Shown one piece after another: positions 18,101-25,408 of a stretch of 64,000 nucleotides of DNA; positions within the stretch are counted from its first letter, which is position 1; the number at the start of each line of letters is the position of its first letter. The notes beneath the pieces were generated by a model, which was not told where the DNA came from, did not search any database, and was given only the letters and a program-made list of their open reading frames with translations. The stretch is taken from assembly GCA_049515555.1 (NCBI GenBank), contig JBEKTY010000029.1, forward strand, positions 8,943 through 72,942. Reading direction: 5' to 3'. A program made the position numbers and the translations under genes. This stretch comes from JBEKTY01 sp049515555. GTDB lineage: Bacteria > Planctomycetota > Planctomycetia > Pirellulales > Thermoguttaceae.

Positions 18101-20065
18101 GAGGCTTTTCATCCGGCGAACGGCGTCCAGCCCCCCGGTGATCTTCCTGGGCGTGAAACAGACCAGCGTCAAGTGCATCTCCTCGACGGGTGTCAGGTCA
18201 GAGACCTGCGTATGGTCGCAACACAATTCCGTCAGCGGCATCCCCACCAGCGGCGACAGGTCGGATACGCGCGACTGGCTGCAATCCAGGCGCACCAGAC
18301 GCATTCCCGCCAGCGCCGACAGGTCGGACAGCTTACCCATGCCCGGGCCGCTGCCGTTGCAGCCCAGGCTGTTCAATCCCCGCAGCGCCCGCACCGGCGA
18401 AATATCGGTCACGTTGTCGGCTTCCAGTCGCAGTTCCGTCACCACTCCGCGCTCGATGTTGTACCATTGCTTCTCGCCGAAGCCCGAATTCAGCTCCTGC
18501 AACTTCTTGACGACGGCTTCTACCTGCGCCTTGGCGGGAAGGCCGGCAACCTCCTTCATCCATCGCTGGAAGGCGGGGTCTTTCAGCGTGGCGCTGCCGG
18601 ATATCGGCTCCAGCGTCGCACGAATCGACTGCTTGCCGCCCGACTCCATTACGAAGTCTTGGGCGAAGAACTGGAACCCATCCTTCTCGACCTTGAGCCG
18701 GTGCTTGCCGGGATCGACCGAAATCGAGATCGTCCCTTTCTTGCCGGGTTGACTGATCTGGACCTTCCCCGCCCCATCCAACACCTGCACCGCGGCATCC
18801 GGCTGATCGACTTCCACGACCAGCGTGCCGTCCTTGGTCCGCATCGTGAGAATTACGGCGGCCAGGATCGCCAAGCCCAGGACCGCCCCGCCGGCAGCAC
18901 CCAGGATGAACTTCTTGTTGTCCTTGCCGGTTTTGACCGGAGCCGGTTGTTTGGCGGGCTTGGGCGTTACGTGAACCGGGATATCTCTGAGGAACGTCAA
19001 TACCTCGGCGTCCAGTTCCGTATCGACCGGCTGCTGAAGGCTCAGGGAGGCTTGCTGGCCGGGACCGCACTGTTCCAGAGCGGCCACGACCTCGCCCATC
19101 GTCTGGTAGCGGTCCTCGACCGTCTTGGCCACCATCTTCTCGAAGACGGCCTGAAGCTGTTCCGGCACGTCGGCCCCCAGGGAAGGAATCGGCGCTTCCC
19201 GATGGGCCAAGAGCCTGGCCATCAACGTATCGCCCTCGTAGGCGGCTTTGCCGGTGAGCAGGTAGTACAGCGTGCAGCCCAAACTGTAAATATCGGCCCT
19301 GGCATCGGCGTGCTTGGTGCTGAGGGCCTGCTCGGGGGCCATGTAATCGACCGTGCCCATCACCGCCCCCGTGCCGGTCAGCTCGGCCTGACTGGGGGCC
19401 TTGCCGCCGGTTTCGATGCGGGCCAGGCCCATGTCCAGAATCTTGACCGTGCCCTTCTTGTCAAGCAGCAGGTTGGCGGGCTTGATGTCCCGGTGCACGA
19501 CGCCTTCACCATGGGCGAACTCCAGGCCACGGGCCGCTTGCAGGAGGTAGTTGACCGCTTTAGCGACGGGAAGCGGGCCATTCGCCTTGACCAGGGCCGA
19601 GAGGTCGCTCCCTTCGACGTATTCCATGACCAGGAAGTGGACGCCGCCCGCCTCGTCGGCATCGTCGGCGGCAACGATATTGGAATGACGCAGTTTGGCC
19701 GCCGCTTCGACCTCTCGTTGAAAACGTGCGACCGTAACCGCATCCTTCGTTACCGCCTTGGGCAGCATCTTGATCGCCACGATTCGCTTCATGCGGCGAT
19801 GTTCGGCCTTGAACACCTGCCCCATGCCGCCAGCCCCGATCTTGTCCAAGATCGTGTAGTTGCCGAGGATCAGCGACTTGGCCCGGCCCTGATAAATCTC
19901 CTGGACCTGGAACTTCGTCAGGTGCTTGCTCTGGACGAGCTGCCGGGCAAGTTCCTGGGCGTCCTTGGGCGAGGCTTTGGGCGGAATGAAGTTTTCCAGC
20001 TTGCCGGGTGCGATCACGCCCGAATCGGCAAGTTGCTTGACGAACTGTTCGAGGGCAACGGCCAT
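15128..20065 (-). CDS. Ser/Thr kinase with PEGA and LRR modules
   Basis: 1645-aa membrane protein. Residues 1-60 are a helical N-terminal region seen in planctomycete kinases. Residues 70-335 are a Hanks-type kinase: glycine loop GAGGMGQVFKA, Lys99, catalytic HRDIKPANLL (Asp193), DMG at 211 in place of DFG, and GTVDYMAPEQ. One membrane segment (386-408) follows. Outside come a PEGA-like domain (about 412-487) and four tandem modules. Each module has a cap (DPAFQxWMKEVAALPAxKQ to LNPGFDGK), a run of 20-23-aa leucine-rich repeats of the type LSPLKGMPLTxLxC, and an end cap (TKGLDVIRxMKSLK to FPPAEFWKKYDAGEF). Modules run at about 18590, 18006, 17056 and 15980 and descend from there; their DNA is highly alike, so duplication is probably recent. 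It likely senses extracellular ligands through the LRRs and phosphorylates cytoplasmic targets. GAGGAAGG precedes the start. Confidence 0.9.
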   Translation of the reverse strand: MAVALEQFVKQLADSGVIAPGKLENFIPPKASPKDAQELARQLVQSKHLTKFQVQEIYQGRAKSLILGNYTILDKIGAGGMGQVFKAEHRRMKRIVAIKMLPKAVTKDAVTVARFQREVEAAAKLRHSNIVAADDADEAGGVHFLVMEYVEGSDLSALVKANGPLPVAKAVNYLLQAARGLEFAHGEGVVHRDIKPANLLLDKKGTVKILDMGLARIETGGKAPSQAELTGTGAVMGTVDYMAPEQALSTKHADARADIYSLGCTLYYLLTGKAAYEGDTLMARLLAHREAPIPSLGADVPEQLQAVFEKMVAKTVEDRYQTMGEVVAALEQCGPGQQASLSLQQPVDTELDAEVLTFLRDIPVHVTPKPAKQPAPVKTGKDNKKFILGAAGGAVLGLAILAAVILTMRTKDGTLVVEVDQPDAAVQVLDGAGKVQISQPGKKGTISISVDPGKHRLKVEKDGFQFFAQDFVMESGGKQSIRATLEPISGSATLKDPAFQRWMKEVAGLPAKAQVEAVVKKLQELNSGFGEKQWYNIERGVVTELRLEADNVTDISPVRALRGLNSLGCNGSGPGMGKLSDLSALAGMRLVRLDCSQSRVSDLSPLVGMPLTELCCDHTQVSDLTPVEEMHLTLVCFTPRKITGGLDAVRRMKSLKAIGLTWEGKDRFPPDEFWKRYDAGEFGKPITTFNDPAFQKWVKEVAALPAEKQVEAVVRKLKELNPGFDGKVMGFRFDESPKVENGVVTQFGSDSPKVTDLSPVRALVGLKSFGCACRREAKSDLADVSPLKGMPLARLNLYGTQVSDLSPLKGMPLAVFCCSYTPVSDLSPLKGMPLTELRCDNAQVSDLSPLKGMPLAYLDFGGTGVSDLSPLKGMPLDFLSISSSKVSDLSPLKGMPLTQLDFCGTRVSDLSPLRGMPLTVLDCRYTQISDVSPLEGMNLTIILFTPKNITKGLDVIRKMKSLKTIGLDFANNFPPAEFWKKYDAGEFGKPAAAAVPAERKPITTFNDPAFQQWMKEVAALPAEKQAVAVAKKLQELNPGFDGKVTDVNGEGTPLIENGVVTRFGFRTDDVTDISPVRALVGLKSLLCEGSGAGKGKLADLSPLKGMRLTALNCNYTRVPDLSPLKGMPLSALDFSDTQASDLSPLKGMPLTELICWGTPVSDFSPLKGMKLETLRIDCPQLSDLSLLKGMPLTRLSCGNMPISDLSPLKGMPLTQLTCWNTQVSDLSALKGLPLALLECSNTHVSDLSPLKGMSLKYLSCGYTQVSVLSPLEGMPLTDLYCENTAVTDLSPLKGMNLTVVRFTPKNITKGLDVIRQMKALKTIGISGAATFPPAEFWKKYDAGEFGKPAAAAVSADRKPITAFNDPAFQQWMKGVAALPADKQVEAVVKKLQELNPGFDGKVRGSWGQGTPWIENGVVTGFGFFTDSVADISPVRAFERLRALCCSGTPFSGKSKFSDLSPLKGLPLTELFCQGTHVADLSPLQGMPLTRLICFGTPVSDLSPLKGMPLASLELYETQVSDLSPLKGMPLKALKCHYTNVADLSPLQGMSIKALYLLGTRVSDLSPLKGMKLDHLDVNQTPVCDLSPLEGMNLTRIAFTPKNITKGLDVIRQMKSLKIVATGYGAKEEFPPAEFWKKYDAGEFNK

Positions 20066-20097
20066 GGCCTTCCTCGCCGCACGCTGGATAACCTCTC

Positions 20098-20127
20098 AGT
20101 ATAGCAGAGATCCTTGAGGCGCTACAA
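20098..20127 (-). promoter_or_regulatory. Putative sigma70 promoter of LRR kinase
   Basis: On the minus strand TTGTAG (20127-20122) and TATACT (20103-20098) are 18 bases apart. Transcription would begin near 20091 and give a leader of about 25 bases that contains the ribosome site GAGGAAGG. Confidence 0.5.
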
Positions 20128-20162
20128 CACAACCGCTTTACCCCGGATTATTCACCGAGGCT

Positions 20163-20262
20163 CGTAGTGACCCGATTTATCGGGTCAGTGGAAGTAGTGA
20201 CCCGATTTATCGGGCCTGGAGTGTGTGACCAGGTCAAGGACCGCATGAATGCGGTCACTACG
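20163..20262. repeat. Composite palindromic repeat, CGTAGTGACC family
   Basis: Outer arms CGTAGTGACC (20163-20172) and GGTCACTACG (20253-20262) enclose two direct copies of GTAGTGACCCGATTTATCGGG-type sequence (20164-20184, 20194-20214), each with the palindrome CCCGATTTATCGGG, and a hairpin GACCGCAT-GA-ATGCGGTC (20239-20256). The right arm reaches into the 3' end of the subtilase gene. Confidence 0.8.
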
Positions 20263-22894
20263 AACGGTTGGTGAATAAACTGCTTTCCCGTTGGCCCCAC
20301 GCCGCGTACAACGCGGCGAGGATGCCGGGGTCCAAGGGGCGGTTTGTTGCGGGGAGGTTGTTCCAGGGGGTGGCGGCGGCCCGAGTGGCCGCGGCGGCCA
20401 GCGCGCTCTGGTCCGCCAGCGCCGCCAGACCCCTGGTCGCCGCAGGCTGCTGCGGGGCCACGGACTGCGTGCGCTGCCGGCTGGCGGCGGGGCCGATGCT
20501 CATGCTAAACGTTTGACTGGCCGACGCAACCCCGTCGCTGACGGAGGCCAGCACTTGGAAACTGCCGGTGAAGGAAGGCGCGGGCCGGAACATCACGACA
20601 TTGCCTACCACAACGACGTTGATCGCGCCGGTGGGAACGGCCGTGAGCACTTGCGCCCCGTAGGTCACCCGCCGGCCGGCCGGGTCGGAGGCTGATAAGA
20701 CGACTACCAGCGTACTGCCTTGCGCGCCCGCCTGGTTGGCGATGGGCGCGAGCACCGGCGGGCCGCTGGGGGCCGACGATAATTGGAGCGTGAAGCTGCC
20801 CGTGCCGGCGCCCGGATAGGTCGTCACGTCCAAGTAATAGGTTCCGGCGGCGGAAGCCCGCCAGTTGATCCGCGATGCCAGGTTGCCGGGGGAAATGTCG
20901 TCGTTCTGGGCCAACACGGTCTGGCCGTCGGAGGCCAGCAGGCTCAGTACGGAATCGTGAAGCGTGCCGAGGGTCGTCTGGAACGTGTACTGCTGCCCGG
21001 CCAGCGCCTGGAATTTGAAAAAGTCTTGGTCGTTTGGGGCGTTGATGGAGCCGTTTGCGGTGTTGCCGACGGCGACCAGTTGGGCGGTGGCAGGGTTGGT
21101 GCCGTGGCTGACGGCGGACGTGACGGTCAACTGTGCGGCCGTCGCCGAGCTCCACTGGTTGTTGCCGTCCAGGGCGCGGGCGAAGAGGCGATAGTTGCCG
21201 GCGGCCATGCCCGCGGTGCTCATCGCGAAGCCGGCCTGACCGTTGGCAACGGCGGTGCTGGAACCGATCAACCGATCGGCGGCGTCCCATTGCCCGTTGC
21301 CGTTGCTGTCCTGATAGAAATAGACCCCGGTGATGGCGCCTCCCGACTCGGAAGCCCCCTGCGCGGACAGGGTGACGGTACCTCCAGATGCAATGGCGCC
21401 GGGGTTGGCGGTCAGTGAAGCGATCACCGGGGTCAAGATTTGAGGTTGCACGAGGAGCCGCAAGGTGTTGTAGGCGTCCAGCCGGCCGCCGGAAGAGACC
21501 TCGTTGGCCAGGGCGGGCAGTTTGTCGACGCCTTGCAGGATGGCGTTGCGGATCTGGGCCAGGCTGTCGTTGGGGGCCGCCGCCCAGGCCAGGGCGGCGA
21601 CGCCGCTGACCTCGGGCGCCGCCATGCTCGTGCCCGACAGATAACCGTAGGTGTTGCCGGGCAGGGTGCTCAAGATGCTTACGCCGGGCGCGGCCAGATT
21701 GACCGTAGCCGCCCCGTAGTCGCTGAACGCAGCGAGGTGGTCGGTCGAGTCGCTGGCGGCCACGGAGATCATGTTCGAGAGGCTGAAATTGGCCGGGTAC
21801 TGGGGGGCGGAATCGTTGTTGGTGCCGTTGTTGCCGGCGGCGACGACGAAGAGGATGCCGGCATTGCCGGCCGCCTGGATCGCCGCGCTGAGGGCGGGGT
21901 CGGCCGCCGTGCCCGACCAACTGGCGTTGATCACCCGCACGTTCACGTTGTACTGGGTCCGCATCATGACGGCGTAGTTGATGGCGCGGATGGCGTCGGA
22001 GGTGTTGCCATCACCGTTGGCGTCCATGAACTTCAGGGGCATGATCGAGACGTTCCAGGCCACGCCCGCGATACCGGCGCCGTTGTTGCCGTCGGCGCCG
22101 ATGATCCCGGCCACGTGCGTGCCGTGGCCGTTGTCGTCCATGGGGTTGCCGTTGTTGGCGACGAAATTGTAGCCGTGCACGTCGCCGCTGAAGCCGTCGC
22201 TGCCGGCGTAGGGATTGGTCCAAATGTTGGCCGCCAGATCGGCGTGGGTGTAGTCGACGCCGCTATCGATGACGGCCACCACCACGTTGCGGCTGCCGGT
22301 GGAGACGTTCCAGGCCGCCGTGGCATTGATGTCGGCCCCGGCGGCGCCGTTGCTCTGGCCCGTGTTCTGCAACGACCACTGTTGCGAGAAGCTGGGATCG
22401 TTGGGCAGGCTGGCCACCTGCTTGAGCGAGTCCATTTCGTACAGGGCGACGTGGGTGTCGGCGCGCAAGGCGGCGGCGACCTGCTGGGCCGACGCGCCGA
22501 AGGAGCGGACCAGCACTTCGCCCTCGCGGCCCAGGCCGAGCAGCACCTGGAACTGCGCGGCGGCGGTCGGCAAGAGGCCCGCCGTCTGAGCGGCCGAGCC
22601 GATCCCGGCCAGCGAGCCGGTGTCGAACTGGACGATCCAGTCGTAGACATTGCCTTGGCCGGCCGTAGCCGCCGCACCCGCCGCAGCGGTGGTGCCCTGG
22701 GCCGTTAAAGCCGGCAGGCCCACGTGACTGGGTTCGCCCGGCAACAGATAGTCGCCAAACCAATTGGGCGATACGGTGGTCGGGATCGCGGTTGCGCTGA
22801 GCAGCTCCCGCAACTCCAAACGCTCGACACGCAGTGGCTTGTGGAAACGATCGTTCCGGGGACTGGCCAAACGGCCACGCCGACGTTGTCGCAT
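20258..22894 (-). CDS. Secreted subtilase (S8) with LEPR N-terminus
   Basis: 878-aa protein in ATG numbering. The N-terminus is basic and carries the planctomycete extracellular motif LRVERLELRELLS. The subtilisin domain (about 195-480) has the full triad: Asp210 (VIDSGVDYTH), His257 (DNGHGTHVAG) and Ser423 (SGTSMAAPEVSG), with oxyanion Asn355 (AAGNNGTN). The 180 residues before it look like an inhibitor-type propeptide region. Next come an Ig-like segment, a pre-peptidase C-terminal (PPC) domain (about 600-715; NDQDFFKFQALAG to AAGTYYLDVTTYPG), a cadherin-like domain, and an Ala/Gln-rich tail. Start ATG 22894 is preferred because AGGATGG lies upstream; an in-frame TTG at 22930 would add 12 residues. 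The stop codon lies in a palindromic repeat. It probably degrades extracellular or cell-surface proteins. Confidence 0.88.
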   Translation of the reverse strand: MRQRRRGRLASPRNDRFHKPLRVERLELRELLSATAIPTTVSPNWFGDYLLPGEPSHVGLPALTAQGTTAAAGAAATAGQGNVYDWIVQFDTGSLAGIGSAAQTAGLLPTAAAQFQVLLGLGREGEVLVRSFGASAQQVAAALRADTHVALYEMDSLKQVASLPNDPSFSQQWSLQNTGQSNGAAGADINATAAWNVSTGSRNVVVAVIDSGVDYTHADLAANIWTNPYAGSDGFSGDVHGYNFVANNGNPMDDNGHGTHVAGIIGADGNNGAGIAGVAWNVSIMPLKFMDANGDGNTSDAIRAINYAVMMRTQYNVNVRVINASWSGTAADPALSAAIQAAGNAGILFVVAAGNNGTNNDSAPQYPANFSLSNMISVAASDSTDHLAAFSDYGAATVNLAAPGVSILSTLPGNTYGYLSGTSMAAPEVSGVAALAWAAAPNDSLAQIRNAILQGVDKLPALANEVSSGGRLDAYNTLRLLVQPQILTPVIASLTANPGAIASGGTVTLSAQGASESGGAITGVYFYQDSNGNGQWDAADRLIGSSTAVANGQAGFAMSTAGMAAGNYRLFARALDGNNQWSSATAAQLTVTSAVSHGTNPATAQLVAVGNTANGSINAPNDQDFFKFQALAGQQYTFQTTLGTLHDSVLSLLASDGQTVLAQNDDISPGNLASRINWRASAAGTYYLDVTTYPGAGTGSFTLQLSSAPSGPPVLAPIANQAGAQGSTLVVVLSASDPAGRRVTYGAQVLTAVPTGAINVVVVGNVVMFRPAPSFTGSFQVLASVSDGVASASQTFSMSIGPAASRQRTQSVAPQQPAATRGLAALADQSALAAAATRAAATPWNNLPATNRPLDPGILAALYAAWGQRESSLFTNRS

Positions 22895-23012
22895 GGTGCC
22901 ATCCTGAGTTCGGTCGCCAAGCCGTCTCAACCCACGAGCGATCCGGGAGATGGTTGAGACTCTCGGCGTGTGCCGCGAAAGCAGCGATTTAGTGAAAAGA
23001 CGAGAAAAGGGA

Positions 23013-23041
23013 GAAGAGTACCGTCAACTGAAATCTGTGTC
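23013..23041 (-). promoter_or_regulatory. Putative sigma70 promoter of subtilase gene
   Basis: On the minus strand TTGACA (23041-23036) and TACTCT (23018-23013) are 17 bases apart. The predicted leader to ATG 22894 is about 110 bases. Confidence 0.45.
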
Positions 23042-23146
23042 AAAACCTTCTCAGAGTCAAGCCGGCTGGGCAAAAAATTCTTCCCACCTTCACCGCGATA
23101 CCCATTCTGCCCCAACCGCAGATTCGTTGGGAAGGCCGGAACGTGC

Positions 23147-23223
23147 AGGGTGGGTCGGGCGCAGCGAGCCCCACCAAACTCCGCGGAGAACTGATGGTGG
23201 GGCTCGCTGCGCTCGACCCACCT
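23147..23223. repeat. Inverted repeat, GGGTCGAGCGCAGCGAGCC family
   Basis: Arms of about 29 bases at 23147-23176 and 23195-23223 are near-perfect reverse complements (left arm core GGGCGCAGCGAGCCCCACCA). The family recurs at 45565-45639 and 61437-61513. Confidence 0.85.
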
Positions 23224-23568
23224 TACGTAAATTGCCGCAACCAAGGCTAATTAGGAAACGTGTAGGCCGGGGCCGCCATAAATATAAGGGGGGTGCGACG
23301 GGGATCGGATTGCAAATGGGTAGGCTGTGGACCGGGGGTTGAATGTGCAGACTTTGCGGGAGATTCCGTTTTTTCTTGGAGTTCCGGTTGTAACGTGTCG
23401 ATACCCTCCCACGGATCAATTGAGACCGGCCCATTTTATACTCCGCCCGGTTTGAAATGATGCGAACCGCAGCAGCCTGGAAAGGTTCGCCTCATTCGCG
23501 GCCGCGCGCAGCATAACCGGGCTCGGCGGCGCTTGACCCTAGAATTCGCGAAGCCCGAAGGTGGACCT

Positions 23569-24837
23569 ATGAGGAAAAGACTGATCATTGCCCTCGCGTG
23601 TGCCTGGATCGGCAGCCATGCTGAGGCATGGGGACAGGGTTTCTTGGATCGCCTTGTCCATCCTGCTGCGGCGGATTCGGCCGACGTGGGCCCGGCTCCG
23701 GGTACGCCGGGGCCGTACATGATGGCGGGCCCAGCGGGCGTGCAGCCGATGGGCATGCAGCCGCCGATGGGCGTGCAACCGCCGATGGGCATGCAACCGC
23801 CGATGCCCATGCAGGGGCCGGGGATGGCCGGGCCACAGACGCCGATGACGGGCTACATGCCGCCCGGGGCATACGGCGGCCAGGCCGAGGGCGTAGACAT
23901 GGTCTACCGGGGCCCGTGGGGCGCCTGTGACTGGGGCGGCTTCGGCGAGTTCCTGTACATGCGGCCGCGCAACGCCAGCCTGGCTTATGCGGTGCCCTTC
24001 AGCGGGCCGCTGGCCGTGCCGCCGGGGGCCCCGCAGTCTACGCCGATTCAGGTCGCGCCGCCGGGAACCGTCGATATCGACTACCAGCCCGCGTGGCGGG
24101 CCGGGGTTACGCGGGCCCTGGGAGATTGCGTCGCGTTGCAAGTCACCTATTCGCACTTCCAAGGCGATGACAAAAATTCCATCAGCACCGACGCCAACCC
24201 CAACAACCTGATCCGCTCGATGGTCATGCAGCCTTCTACCTGGACCGCGAACGCCGACGACGACGGCACCGACGCCAGCGCCACCTACAACATTAAGTAC
24301 GATCTGGCGGACGTGGATTACCGCTGGACGTTCGCCACCGAACGCGAATGGTGCGCCACGATGCTGGTCGGCCTGCGTTACGCCGCGCTGGATCAGGAAT
24401 TCAACTCGAACTTCGGCGCGGGGATCTCGAGCACCGTGGCCACGCGGATCCGTTACGAAGGGGCCGGGCTGCGCTTCGGCTTGGAAGGCGAGCGGCGGGG
24501 CAACCTGGGCCTGTTCGTCTACGGCCGCAGTGCGGCCAGCTTCGTCTGCGGCAATGCCCGGGCAGCCTACCAGCAGAGCAACGCTTTCCAAGGCACGATC
24601 GTGGATACCGGCTTCCATGCCGACCGCATCGTCAGCATGCTGGACCTGGAGCTCGGCGCCGGGTGGGCCAGCCCCAATGACCGGCTCCGGATTTCGGCCG
24701 GCTACATGCTGAGCGGGTGGTTCAACGTGGTGCGGACCGACCAGTTCATCTCAGCGGTGCAGCAGAACAACTTCGTCGGATTGGGCGACACGCTGACCTT
24801 CGACGGTTTCACCGGTCGGATCGAGCTGCGGTTCTAA
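23569..24837 (+). CDS. Outer-membrane beta-barrel, Lpg1974/BBP7-like
   Basis: 422-aa protein. Signal peptide MRKRLIIALACAWIGSHAEAWGQG, then a Met/Pro/Gly-rich linker (about 55-105) with tandem PMGMQPPMGV-type repeats, then a barrel of alternating polar and hydrophobic strands. Typical planctomycete OMP features include WGGFGEFLYMRPRNASLAY, YDLADVDYRWTFATEREW, LVGLRYAALDQEF, and a terminal strand ending in LRF with C-terminal Phe, as expected for insertion by the BAM machine. Start ATG 23569 is chosen over upstream TTG 23533 because AAGGTGG lies five bases before it and the signal peptide begins there. Likely a pore or structural surface protein; exact family is uncertain between the Lpg1974-like and BBP7-like groups. 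Confidence 0.7.
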   Translation: MRKRLIIALACAWIGSHAEAWGQGFLDRLVHPAAADSADVGPAPGTPGPYMMAGPAGVQPMGMQPPMGVQPPMGMQPPMPMQGPGMAGPQTPMTGYMPPGAYGGQAEGVDMVYRGPWGACDWGGFGEFLYMRPRNASLAYAVPFSGPLAVPPGAPQSTPIQVAPPGTVDIDYQPAWRAGVTRALGDCVALQVTYSHFQGDDKNSISTDANPNNLIRSMVMQPSTWTANADDDGTDASATYNIKYDLADVDYRWTFATEREWCATMLVGLRYAALDQEFNSNFGAGISSTVATRIRYEGAGLRFGLEGERRGNLGLFVYGRSAASFVCGNARAAYQQSNAFQGTIVDTGFHADRIVSMLDLELGAGWASPNDRLRISAGYMLSGWFNVVRTDQFISAVQQNNFVGLGDTLTFDGFTGRIELRF

Positions 24838-25408
24838 ATGGAGTTTCGCGATTCGAGGGGAGGCCATCGATGCTCCCCACAGTAAGCGCGGCGTCAGGCC
24901 GCGTTCTGGCTGCGACGAGACGCCGCATCGACTTTATTTCGCGCCGGGCGGATTCCCTGGAATCACGAAACTGCATTTAGTGGCTGAATCTTTCGGGTGT
25001 GCCGGACCACGCTGAGGGTGTGATCCGATCTGAAGTACCCACCGGGAGAGCCTTATCTGCCACAGGCGCTGCCGGCCGCCATGCCGGCCCGCTTGGCTCT
25101 CTCGAGGGCGTCTCCCGGCGGCGGGCCGTGCGGCCGGGCCGGCGGGGCCGTTTTGGCGGGCCGTGGGGGCCGGTTCTGTTGACCCGCGCCCTTTCTTCGT
25201 CGCCACCCGCAGGGCCCATTCTTTGCAAAATGTTTGACAAGTGCCCCCGGCACTGATTATTAGTAGAAGTATGTCTGATTCCTGGCTCTAGCTGCATGGT
25301 CGGGCACCACTGCACCAGACAGGGGGGCGTGATCATTATGTCTCCCCGGGAACACTGACAATCGCACCAAGGGCTTTTGCGGGCATTATCGAGAGGGGGT
25401 TCGAGCAA
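24838..25408. other. Intergenic region with promoter
   Basis: About 570 bases. Apart from a hairpin-capable GGGGAG...CTCCCC (about 24857-24879) after the barrel gene and a strong promoter-like site at 25234-25262, nothing was recognised. A GC-rich 85-codon frame at 24999-25256 has no coding character. Confidence 0.4.
25234..25262 (+). promoter_or_regulatory. Putative sigma70 promoter with palindromic spacer
   Basis: A consensus TTGACA (25234-25239) is 17 bases from TTATTA (25257-25262). The spacer holds the palindrome GTGCCCCCGGCAC, which could be an operator. The transcript would lead into the LEPR-type gene at 25409 with a leader of about 140 bases. Confidence 0.55.

Larger units (their letters stand above)
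22895..23568. other. Divergent intergenic region
   Basis: About 670 bases between the subtilase and the outer-membrane barrel gene. It holds a promoter-like site facing the subtilase and a long inverted repeat (23147-23223), both listed. A 130-codon frame spans it, but the peptide is just the repeat in translation, so it is not called. Confidence 0.4.

Noticed and set aside
15128..18590. Regular DNA repeats suggestive of a CRISPR array
   Set aside because: The repeats are in-frame LRR codons of about 60-70 bases without conserved repeat/unique spacer alternation.
22950..23342. 130-codon frame upstream of the outer-membrane barrel gene
   Set aside because: Its peptide is the translation of the inverted repeat at 23147-23223; such peptides are common false genes in planctomycete genomes.
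24999..25256. 85-codon frame before the 921-aa LEPR gene
   Set aside because: Arg/Gly/Pro-rich composition without coding signals, and it overlaps the promoter at 25234.
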